This document shows, piece by piece, positions 23,988 through 31,595 of a stretch of 64,000 nt of DNA (the stretch's first letter is position 1; each line of letters opens with the position of its first letter). The notes below the pieces were generated by a model, which did not search any database, was not told where the DNA came from, and saw nothing but the letters and a program-made list of their open reading frames with translations. Made by a program: the position numbers and the translations under genes. Source of the DNA: Streptomyces ardesiacus (GTDB lineage Bacteria; Actinomycetota; Actinomycetes; Streptomycetales; Streptomycetaceae); contig NZ_BEWC01000004.1 of assembly GCF_003112575.1 (NCBI RefSeq), positions 186,001 through 250,000 of the forward strand, in the 5' to 3' direction.

Positions 23988-24611
23988 CTATCCCCCGGAC
24001 CGGTCCTCCGGGCAGCCGTAGAAGCCCTGGACCAGCAGGCGCTGATTGGCCGCGCTGCGGCGTGCGAGGACCTCCGGAGCGAACATCGGTTCCTCCAGGT
24101 TCGGTTGCATCACCCGCTCCAGCAGCAGCGGACCGAGGATGAGGCAGAGCATCTGGAACGGCGCCCAGGTGCTGTCGGCCCCCTCGCCTCCCCGGGCACC
24201 GCCGTACACGGAGGACAGCCGCTCCAGCTCGGTCCGCGCTCCCCGCAGCAGCTTGCCGAACAGCGCGGCGCCGGCCTCGCCGTCCTCCAGGAGGACCTGC
24301 CGCAGGTAGCCCCGCAGCACGGGGTCCGCCCCGAACAGACGGGCGGAGACCGCCCCGAGCGACTCCATGAGGTCCGCGTCCGGATCCACGTCGGCCAGTT
24401 CCCCGCCGATGCGCTCCAGCACGTCCTGGTCGACCGCCGCGCGCAGCCCGTCCTTCGACCCGAAGTGGCGGGTCACCAGAGCAGGGGACACGCCCGCCGC
24501 CGCGGCCACCGCCCGCGTCGAGGTCGCCTCGAACCCCCGCTCGGCGAACAGTTCCAGAGCCGCCTTCCGCAGCCGCGCCCGCCCCGTCAGATCACCCTTC
24601 TCCACACGCAT
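23988..24611 (-). CDS. TetR-family transcriptional regulator
   Basis: A 207-residue TetR repressor. The HTH occupies residues 10-60 (RARLRKAALELFAERGFEAT, STRAVAAAAGVSPALVTRHFGSK), and a helical ligand pocket follows (LFGADPVLRGYLRQVLLEDG and onward). ATG at 24611 begins a normal-length protein. It stands immediately upstream of the acyltransferase on the same strand, 40 bases apart, with a perfect 34-base palindrome between them, its likely operator. The ligand is unknown. Confidence 0.86.
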   Translation of the reverse strand: MRVEKGDLTGRARLRKAALELFAERGFEATSTRAVAAAAGVSPALVTRHFGSKDGLRAAVDQDVLERIGGELADVDPDADLMESLGAVSARLFGADPVLRGYLRQVLLEDGEAGAALFGKLLRGARTELERLSSVYGGARGGEGADSTWAPFQMLCLILGPLLLERVMQPNLEEPMFAPEVLARRSAANQRLLVQGFYGCPEDRSGG

Positions 24612-24652
24612 CCCCGCAGCGTAGCCAAGCGCGCGGGGACACGCGCCGCCGG

Positions 24653-25170
24653 TCAGCCGCCGGCGAGGACCTGCCGGTCGAGCCAGTCGCCGACGGTGCG
24701 GGTCAGGGCGTCGCCGTCGGCACTGCGGGCGTCCACGTTGTCGGCGTGCAGTTCGAGCACCGGAATGCCGGCGGCCTCGAGCGCGCGCGTGGTGAAGTAG
24801 CTGCCCCGGGCGTGAGCCTGGCCCGTTCGCGGGCAGACGGACACTCCCGCGGAGACGCGCTCGGCGACCTCGTCGTGGAAGGCGCGGGCGGCGTCGCGCG
24901 CCCAGGTGGTACCGCGGTGCCACTGGGGGATCATCACGCTGGGGACGCTGTCGTTGACCGGCAGCGGGCACGGACGGGCACGGGCGATGAGGTCGCGGGT
25001 ACGGCGATTCCACTCCTGCTGCTCGTCGACGAGGTGCATCACCTCGGCGAAGCCGGTCTCGGAGATGACGCGTCCGGTGGTCTGCGCCAGGAACCTGATG
25101 AGCCCTTCGAGTCACCGGTCATGAGGACCGGGCGGTCGCTGCCGACGGCGCCTTCCCAGTCACGCGGCAT
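24653..25170 (-). pseudogene. Decayed 2-hydroxyacyl-CoA dehydratase (HgdB-like) gene
   Basis: Fragments of a 2-hydroxyacyl-CoA dehydratase subunit: RPVLMTGDSKG in one frame, then a one-base shift near 25104 into LIRFLAQTTGRVISETGFAE, RTRDLIARARPCPLPVNDSV and SVMIPQWHRGT. The frame then jumps abruptly to the carboxy end YFTTRALEAAGIPVLELHAD and TRTVGDWLDRQVL. A working subunit has about 380-420 residues; here the amino end and roughly 90-100 central residues are gone and a frameshift is present. It is therefore a pseudogene. The 137 bases beyond it to the next gene show nothing. Confidence 0.62.
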
Positions 25171-25307
25171 CCACCACGGTCACGGCCCGGCGGACGGAGC
25201 TCGCCGCGGCCCCGGGCAGGCATCCGCCGGCCGCGGCCGACCCGGACGGCGAGGCAATGCTGGGCGTCTTTCCCGGGGCGGCGGGCGGCAGCGGTCGGAA
25301 GGCCGCT

Positions 25308-28300
25308 TCATCGCCCGGCCGTCCCGCAGGTGACCGCTTGGGGGAAGGTGAAGAGGTGGTCCGGGTCGCAGGCGGCCTTGACGCGTTGCATCCTCGGGTA
25401 GTTCTCGCCGTGGTAGGCCGTCTGCCAGTCGGTGAGTTCCGGGTCCATGCCGTTGGTGTAGCCGCCGGTTCCGAGGTGGGTCTGCAGGGTGGTGTGGGTG
25501 TCGCGCAGCCACTCGATTCTGGCGTCGACGTGCGCGGGGTCGGTGAACTGGTGCCAGTAGGAGTGGTATTGCACGACGCCGACGGCGGCCCGGTGGGGGA
25601 AGGCGGTCGCCCCCGGCGGCCGGTCGCCGACCGCGCCGCCGAGGGCGTCGATGAGCAGGCCGCCGGCCCCGCCCACCGCGGTGAAGCGGTGCAGCCGTTC
25701 GAGGGCCGCCGCCATGTCGGACGCCGCCGCGGGACTGAGCGGCTCCCGCACGATGTGCGACTTGGCCGCGAAGGCGACCCGGGGCCCCAGGGTGCCTCCT
25801 CCCCAGCGGTCGGCCTCACTGGCGGCCCGGGTGTAGTCGCAGGGGACGAGGACCCGCTCGGCCTCCGGCAGGCCCACCGCGGCGGCCAGCCGGTCCAGCA
25901 CCGGTTCGAGTGCGCCGGGCGGGCCGATGAACGTCCCGGTCACCGTGGGCCGCGAGGGCAGACCGGAGTCGCTGAGCTGTTCGAAGGCGCAGGTCACCGT
26001 GCGGGGCGTCGACGGGTCGGCGTTCCAGACCGACCAGCCCCGCAGCACGGCCGCGGTGGCGGCGGAGGGCCAGCCGGCCAGGAACCTCGTGCAGCTCAGG
26101 TCGCGGATGTCCTCGGTGGCGAACTCCAGCGCGGTGACGGCGCCGAAGTTGCCTCCGCCGCCCCCGCACAGGGCCCAGAACAGGTCGCCGTCCGGGTACG
26201 GCGAGTCCGCCCGCACCCGGCGGACGCGGCCGTCGGCGGTGACGATCTCCACCTCGCGCAGGTGGTCGCAGGCCAGACCCCAGGCGCGGGTGAACGCGGA
26301 CAGACCTCCGCCGAGGGTGACTCCGGCCAGACCGATGGTGGGGCACCGGCCCAGCGGCAGGCCGGCACCGGCCGCGGCCAGCGCCAGGTGGGCCTGCTGG
26401 CCCTTGACGCCGGCACCGAACCTGGCGTACCCGCCGCCCACGGCCGTGGAGTTGAGGGAGCTGACGTCGACCACGAGCCCGGGGCCGGTGGAGTATCCGG
26501 CGTAGCTGTGCCCGCCGGAGCGCAGCGCCAGCGGGACGCGGCTCGTGCGGGCGAAGTCGACGCACTCGACCACGTCGTGGACGTCCGCCGGGTAGGCGAT
26601 CGCCTGGGGGCGGATGCCGTCGAACCGCTGGTTGACCAGCAGGCGGGCCTGTTCGTAGGCGGCCTGCTCCGGCCGCAGCAGCACCCCGCGCAGGCCCGCC
26701 TCCAGCGCCGGCCACTTCGCCGCGGAGCCCGCGGAGCCCGCGGAGCCCTTGACCGGCGCCGGTGACGGCGTGCGGGGCGCCGTGGCGGCCGGCACGCGGA
26801 CGCTGCGCAGGGCGGACAAGGTGTGGATGTCGGCGAGCACCGGATAGTCGAACGGCAACGGCCGCGGGCCGACCTGGTCGGGCGGCGCGGTGAAGCCGCC
26901 GTCGGAGTCCTGCCGCTCCAGCAGGTACGTCAGCGCCCGGCCCACGGCGAGCGGCTCGCCGTGACGTGCCAGTACGGGGACGGCCTGGGCGGTGGACAGG
27001 ACGTCGCCGGGGTCGCCGGGAACCTGGCCCCAGCCGCCGTCGGGACGCTGCGTCGCGACGAGGCGCCGCACCGCGCGGGCGGTGGCGGCCGCGATCCGCG
27101 CGGCCAGGCCGGCGTCGGCAGCGGGGATCGCGTGGAGCGCGTCGACGGCGCGCAGGACGGCGCTGGACTCGCTGACCGTCCAGCTGCGTTCGAAGGTCCC
27201 GTCCGGGCGCTGGGCTTCGAGGACGCGTTCGATCGCGCCGGACAGGAGGCGCTCGTGCCGCGCGGCCCGGGGGGCCAGCGCGAGGACGGCGCCGGCGGTC
27301 ATGTCGAGGTCCGGTGTGTCACCGCGCACCCACGTGGGGAAGCCACCGTCCGGGCCGGCGATCCCGGTCAGGTACCCGGCCGCCCTGTCCAGCACCTCCC
27401 GGTACCGGTCGGGTCCGGCGGCGTGCAGGAACTCCATGCACCGGGTGGTGGTGTCCACATCGGTCTGCCGCATGCCGGTGGCGAAGGGCCAGCCCCCGTC
27501 GGGGGCCTGCCAGGAGGCCACGAGGTCGGCCATCCGCGGCACCTGGCGCGCCAGACTGTCCTCGGCGGTGAACGCCAGGCCGGCCACGGCGGTCAGCCAC
27601 AGGTCCTGGCTGTCCAGGAACGGCACGCCGTCGTCGGTGTTGACGGCCAGGCACAGCCGCAGCAGGCCGTCGTCGAGGACCGGGTCGCCGGGCCGGAAGG
27701 TGCGCACCGCGTGCAGGCCGAGCAGGTGGGTGGTGGCACTGGCCTCCCACAGCACCCGGTTGCGTCCGCGTGCCAGCAGCGACACCAGACGGTTGCGTTC
27801 CGCGTCGGTGACCTCGTGCGGGCGGTGGCGGGCGTGCGCGTGGACGATGCGGGCCGACAGCAGGTGGACGTCGGTGAAGGTGGTGAGGCCGGCCGGTGCG
27901 ACCGGGGCGGGCGCGTCGCCGCTCTCCAGTGCCGAGCCGCACAGCAGGTGCAGCACCGTGCGCAGCATGACGGACTTCAGCCGCCCGCGCCCGGCGGTGC
28001 CGCTGCTCATCGCCAAGGGCAGGGCGGCGGCCCGCTCCGGCGCCCGGCCGGCGGTGCCGGCAGGGTCGAGGCAGGCGTCGATCAGCAGGGCGTCCACGTC
28101 GTTCGCGCCGGGGCGGCGCCGCCGCAGGAAGCGAGCGAGACGGTCCTGCTCGTCCGGTTCGGCGCCCTGTGCCCGCAGCAGGGCCAGCAGCAGCGTGGAC
28201 TCCAGCACGCGGCTGCCGCACCGGTCGTCCACATGACCGGCCGCGTCCACGGCGACGGCCAGGTGCTGAGCGAGAGCGGACACGCCCCGTTCGTGGTCGG

Positions 28301-29195
28301 CGGCAAGGAATCCGCCTCCCGCGGGGTTGCGGTGGGTCTCCCGCTGCCAGGCGAGCGAGCCGTCCCGCACCCGGCGGATCGGCGCGGCCCGGTCGCCCCG
28401 TGCGGCCCGGTCGAACTCGTCCATGCGCTCGGCGAGCATGGCGCGGGCGTGGGCCGCGGCCCGGGCCGGGCTGCACCGGTGGTGGCGCGCGAGTACGCCG
28501 ACGAGGTTCTCGCCGCCCTCGTCCGCCTCCCGCCGCGCGGACCGCAGGTCGTTGGCCCAGGCGACGATGTCGGCGGCCGCGTCCCGCAGCCCGTCGAGTT
28601 CCACCGCCGCGGGCCGGGCCCGCTCCACCACGGCCAGCATCGGCAGCACGGTGATGGTACGGCGGCGCAGTGCCACGTAGTCGTCCAGTCCGAGCCGTTC
28701 ACCGCTCGAGCGCAGCCGTAGTTCGGTGACGGTGGCCTCGGCGAAGTCCCGGTACAGCGTGCAGAAGCGCTGCCTCCAGCCCGGCCGGGCCGCGATCCGG
28801 GTCCGCGCCCACAGGTCGGCGAGGGCGCGCACCACCGGCGCCGCCGACGGCGCGCAGCGGGTCCCGTCGTCGCCCCCGAGCACGGCGAGGAGCTCGTCCA
28901 GTACGGCCCCGGCCTGCTCCGGCGACTGGCCGTGCCGGTCGAAACCGTCGTCGACCGACGCGATGAACGCACCCCACTGCGCGAGCAGCGCCAGCTCCGC
29001 CGGACCGGCGCCGGGCGCCAGCCACCCGGCCATCCGTCCGTGCCCCGTCCGGGCCAGCCGCCGTGCCTCCTCCCCGTCGGCGACGAGGTGGTGCGCGACG
29101 GCCCAGGCACGCGCTCGGCGTTCGGCGTGCACCCAGTCGGGGGCGCACACGGTGCCCCTCTCCCCCGTTCCACGGAGCGGCGCCCCTTCTCGCAT
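25308..29195 (-). CDS. Three-domain fusion: class I terpene synthase - class II terpene cyclase - FAD-linked oxidase
   Basis: A single 1,295-residue reading frame. Residues 20-295 look like a class I terpene synthase: Asp-rich DDGFD (82-86), the NSE triad NDLRSARRE (Asn215, Ser219, Glu223) and a diphosphate-sensor-like RRRT (177-180). Residues 310-800 form a squalene/CPP-cyclase-like alpha-helical double barrel with QW-type repeats (APDGGWPF, QRPDGTFERSW, QRPDGGWGQV, DSDGGF) and an acid motif DVDTT (579-583) in place of DxDD. After a Pro/Ala/Ser linker with SAGSAGS, residues 830-1295 are a berberine-bridge-type oxidase with likely bicovalent FAD (His896 in RSGGHSYAG, Cys951 in GRCPTIGLAG) and the carboxy YPRMQRVK...DPDHLF motif. 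ATG at 29195 follows GGAGGGTG. It probably cyclises a prenyl diphosphate twice and oxidises the product; substrates are unknown. Confidence 0.85.
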   Translation of the reverse strand: MREGAPLRGTGERGTVCAPDWVHAERRARAWAVAHHLVADGEEARRLARTGHGRMAGWLAPGAGPAELALLAQWGAFIASVDDGFDRHGQSPEQAGAVLDELLAVLGGDDGTRCAPSAAPVVRALADLWARTRIAARPGWRQRFCTLYRDFAEATVTELRLRSSGERLGLDDYVALRRRTITVLPMLAVVERARPAAVELDGLRDAAADIVAWANDLRSARREADEGGENLVGVLARHHRCSPARAAAHARAMLAERMDEFDRAARGDRAAPIRRVRDGSLAWQRETHRNPAGGGFLAADHERGVSALAQHLAVAVDAAGHVDDRCGSRVLESTLLLALLRAQGAEPDEQDRLARFLRRRRPGANDVDALLIDACLDPAGTAGRAPERAAALPLAMSSGTAGRGRLKSVMLRTVLHLLCGSALESGDAPAPVAPAGLTTFTDVHLLSARIVHAHARHRPHEVTDAERNRLVSLLARGRNRVLWEASATTHLLGLHAVRTFRPGDPVLDDGLLRLCLAVNTDDGVPFLDSQDLWLTAVAGLAFTAEDSLARQVPRMADLVASWQAPDGGWPFATGMRQTDVDTTTRCMEFLHAAGPDRYREVLDRAAGYLTGIAGPDGGFPTWVRGDTPDLDMTAGAVLALAPRAARHERLLSGAIERVLEAQRPDGTFERSWTVSESSAVLRAVDALHAIPAADAGLAARIAAATARAVRRLVATQRPDGGWGQVPGDPGDVLSTAQAVPVLARHGEPLAVGRALTYLLERQDSDGGFTAPPDQVGPRPLPFDYPVLADIHTLSALRSVRVPAATAPRTPSPAPVKGSAGSAGSAAKWPALEAGLRGVLLRPEQAAYEQARLLVNQRFDGIRPQAIAYPADVHDVVECVDFARTSRVPLALRSGGHSYAGYSTGPGLVVDVSSLNSTAVGGGYARFGAGVKGQQAHLALAAAGAGLPLGRCPTIGLAGVTLGGGLSAFTRAWGLACDHLREVEIVTADGRVRRVRADSPYPDGDLFWALCGGGGGNFGAVTALEFATEDIRDLSCTRFLAGWPSAATAAVLRGWSVWNADPSTPRTVTCAFEQLSDSGLPSRPTVTGTFIGPPGALEPVLDRLAAAVGLPEAERVLVPCDYTRAASEADRWGGGTLGPRVAFAAKSHIVREPLSPAAASDMAAALERLHRFTAVGGAGGLLIDALGGAVGDRPPGATAFPHRAAVGVVQYHSYWHQFTDPAHVDARIEWLRDTHTTLQTHLGTGGYTNGMDPELTDWQTAYHGENYPRMQRVKAACDPDHLFTFPQAVTCGTAGR

Positions 29196-29340
29196 GTCAC
29201 CCTCCGTCCCGTCGCGGCGCGGCCCGTGCCGCTCGACCCAGCACACCCCGTCCTCGTCCGCCGGGGTCCGGCCGCGGCGGCAAACCACCCGTCCGTGCGA
29301 ATCAGTTGGCCCCACCGCGCCGGAGCGGGCAGGCGGACGG

Positions 29341-29949
29341 TCAGTCGACGAAGAAGTTCCAGAACGCGCCGACTTCCGTCTCCGAGACCGCCAGGATGCC
29401 GAAGTCCGTGATGAGGCCGTCGCGTTGCGCGTCCACCCCCGCGAAGCAGGAGAGGGAGAAGCCGTCGCGGTACCAGTGGGGGTCCGTGCCGCCGCTGAGG
29501 TCCTCGGCGTTGGTGGCGTACTCCGCCTCGGGACCGAAACGGGCCAGGAGGGTGCGGGCCGCCGACCACAGCCGGCTCCGTCGCACCGGGTCCGCGGCGC
29601 CGGGCGGTTCGGCGCCGCCGTGGGGTGTGGCGGTCCAGTGCAGCGCGGTCAGTTCCACCGCGGCCTCATGGGTCAGCAGTTCGAGATGATGGTCGAGGTG
29701 GTGCGGCTCCAGCCGGTCGAAGGGGTAGTACGGGCTGTGTCCGGTGCGCTCGGGCCACCTGCTGTGGGCGTCGGGCAGCCAGCCGCGCGGATCGCGCGTG
29801 CGGAACTGGAGCACGGCCGCGGCGTCCACGAGCCAGTCCTCGTGCCGCCGGGGCCCCACGGCGGCCAACTGGCAGCCCAAGACGATGAGCGCCTGCCGCC
29901 ATTCCTGCCGCCCGGGGGCGGGGTGCGTCCCGGGACGGTACGGAAGCAT
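29341..29949 (-). CDS. Uncharacterised 202-residue protein upstream of the terpene fusion gene
   Basis: A soluble 202-residue protein I do not recognise. It is rich in Trp, His and Asp (EWRQALIVLGCQLAAVGPRR, HHLDHHLELLTHEAAVELTA) and ends in FWNFFVD. No signal peptide, membrane helix or classical catalytic motif is visible. TAGGGT (29961-29956) lies six bases before the ATG, so the transcript is probably leaderless. It is on the same strand as the terpene fusion gene, 145 bases upstream, and could be co-expressed. The HHLDHHLELLTHE region could bind a metal, but that is speculation. Confidence 0.6.
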   Translation of the reverse strand: MLPYRPGTHPAPGRQEWRQALIVLGCQLAAVGPRRHEDWLVDAAAVLQFRTRDPRGWLPDAHSRWPERTGHSPYYPFDRLEPHHLDHHLELLTHEAAVELTALHWTATPHGGAEPPGAADPVRRSRLWSAARTLLARFGPEAEYATNAEDLSGGTDPHWYRDGFSLSCFAGVDAQRDGLITDFGILAVSETEVGAFWNFFVD

Positions 29950-30007
29950 GCGGGCACCCTACAGCGGGCGCGCGCCCCGGTTCGGCAGCACGTGCCGGCC
30001 GGCGGGC

Positions 30008-30634
30008 TCAGGTCAGGCCGGTCGCCGCGAGGGCCAGAGCGGTGCGCAAGGTGGTGGCGAGGTCGGCGTGGGCGGGCGCGGCTTCCGAGCCCGGTGCGGC
30101 CGACCGGTGGGCGTGGTGCTCCACGGCCGCGCGCAGGGCGGCGTTGAGCATGGCGGCCCAGACGGCCGGTCGTACGTCGTCGTCGGGCAGTCCGGCGCGC
30201 TCGGCGAGGGCGCGTGCGAAGGCGGGTTCCGCTTCGTCGCGGGTCTGCAGCCAGACGGCGCGCAGGCCCGGTTCCGTGCGGGTCAGCCGGAGCAGGGCTC
30301 CGACGTCCGGTCCGGCCAGGTCCTGGTCGTCGGCCCACACACCGTCGAAGGCCTCTTGGAGGGGCCGGCCGGGGCGCCACTCGCGCAGCGCGGCGGCGAT
30401 CGTGTCGATGCCGGACGAGAACAGCGGCCGTACGCAGCTCTCCTTGGTGGGGAAGTAGCGCCACACCGTCCTCGCCGAGACGCCGACCGCCTGACCGATC
30501 TGCTCCCCCGTGGTCGCGGCGACGCCCTGCGCGACGAACAGGCCGACCGCGGCCCGGGCGATCTCCAGCCGGATGGCGGCCTTGCGTTCGTCGGTCAGCG
30601 GCGGACGCCCCGTCCGTCCACGGGCTGCGGTCAT
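30008..30634 (-). CDS. TetR-family transcriptional regulator
   Basis: A 208-residue TetR repressor. The HTH is RLEIARAAVGLFVAQGVAAT, TGEQIGQAVGVSARTVWRYF (residues 20-60), and a helical ligand domain follows. ATG at 30634 is two bases after GGAGGGCC, close but within the usual range if the AGGG core pairs. It is divergent from the SDR gene at 30775 across about 140 bases holding an ATGTC-N7-GACAT dyad, so the SDR is its probable target. Confidence 0.86.
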   Translation of the reverse strand: MTAARGRTGRPPLTDERKAAIRLEIARAAVGLFVAQGVAATTGEQIGQAVGVSARTVWRYFPTKESCVRPLFSSGIDTIAAALREWRPGRPLQEAFDGVWADDQDLAGPDVGALLRLTRTEPGLRAVWLQTRDEAEPAFARALAERAGLPDDDVRPAVWAAMLNAALRAAVEHHAHRSAAPGSEAAPAHADLATTLRTALALAATGLT

Positions 30635-30687
30635 CTGGCCCTCCGGCGCCGGTGATCGATGTCCTGCGTATTCTGCCCCAGGAGTTA

Positions 30688-30704
30688 ATGTCACTCCGCG
30701 ACAT
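30688..30704. promoter_or_regulatory. Candidate TetR operator between the TetR and SDR genes
   Basis: Perfect dyad ATGTC (30688-30692), 7 bases, GACAT (30700-30704), within TAATGTC...GACATAA. It is centrally placed in the divergent intergenic region, as expected for a TetR autoregulator that also controls the SDR. Confidence 0.5.
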
Positions 30705-30774
30705 AAAGTCGTAGGGTGTCGGCACGGCACGGCGGCACTCCGCCGCGCCGGCCCTTTCGTGAACGGAGCAGTCG

Positions 30775-31536
30775 ATGACCATGGGTGTGGACGGGCGAAG
30801 CGTGATCGTCACCGGGGCGGGATCGGGCATAGGCCGCGCGGCGGCCCTCGCCTTCGCCGCTCAGGGCGACCGCGTCCTGGTGGCGGACCTCGACGCCGAA
30901 GGCGCCGCGGCGACCGTCGAGGAGATCGAGCGGTCGGGCGGCACCGCGGTGGCCGTCACGGGCGACCTGAGCGAGCAGGCCGTCGTGGACCGGGTGACCG
31001 CCACGGCCGTGGAGCGGTTCGGCGGGGTGGACGTCCTGGTGAACAACGCGGGAATCATGGACAGCATGTCGGCTGCGGCCGATGTCGCCGACGCCGAATG
31101 GGACCGGGTCATCCGCGTCAACCTGACGGCGCCGTTCCTCCTCACCCGCGCCGTGCTGCCGCACATGCTGGCCGCCGGCCGCGGCGCCATCGTGAACACC
31201 GCCTCCGAGGCCGCCCTGCGCGGCAGCGCGGCGGGCGCCGCGTACACGGCCTCCAAGCACGGGGTGGTGGGCCTGACGAAGTCGCTGGCGGTGATGTACC
31301 GCAAGAACGGCGTCCGTGCCAACGCCGTCTGCCCGGGCGGCACCGCGACGGCCATCGCGGTGGAGGCCGACCCGGCGGCGCACGGGCCGGCCGCGCTCGG
31401 TCCCCACTTCGTCAATCTCGGCCGTGTGTCGCAGCCGGACGAGCAGGCGGCGGCGATCCTGTTCCTCGCCTCGGAGGCCGCGGGCAACATCAACGGTGCG
31501 ATCCTGCCGGTCGACGACGGCTGGTCCGCCGTCTGA
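30775..31536 (+). CDS. Short-chain dehydrogenase/reductase
   Basis: A 253-residue classical SDR. Cofactor motif TGAGSGIGRA is at residues 14-23, NNAG at 89-92, catalytic Ser in VNTASEAALRG and Tyr/Lys in AYTASKHGVVG. The Asp after the second strand (VADLDAEG) favours NAD over NADP. It oxidises an alcohol or reduces a ketone. Divergent from TetR, and convergent with a Baeyer-Villiger monooxygenase 59 bases away, so a joint alcohol-ketone-ester route is plausible. GAACGGAG lies just before ATG. Confidence 0.88.
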   Translation: MTMGVDGRSVIVTGAGSGIGRAAALAFAAQGDRVLVADLDAEGAAATVEEIERSGGTAVAVTGDLSEQAVVDRVTATAVERFGGVDVLVNNAGIMDSMSAAADVADAEWDRVIRVNLTAPFLLTRAVLPHMLAAGRGAIVNTASEAALRGSAAGAAYTASKHGVVGLTKSLAVMYRKNGVRANAVCPGGTATAIAVEADPAAHGPAALGPHFVNLGRVSQPDEQAAAILFLASEAAGNINGAILPVDDGWSAV

Positions 31537-31595
31537 CACGGTCCCACCGCCCACGCCTCCCACGCCGCCGCAGGACGTGCGGCCCGGGCGCGGAC

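Noticed and set aside
26700..26760. Possible gene boundary between the class II cyclase and the oxidase of the fusion protein
   Set aside because: The frame is continuous through the linker and no convincing ribosome site plus start precedes the oxidase part, so a fusion is the simpler reading.
26823..28721. A 632-codon plus-strand frame opposite the terpene fusion
   Set aside because: Low-complexity shadow with no motifs; the minus-strand frame carries all recognisable domains.
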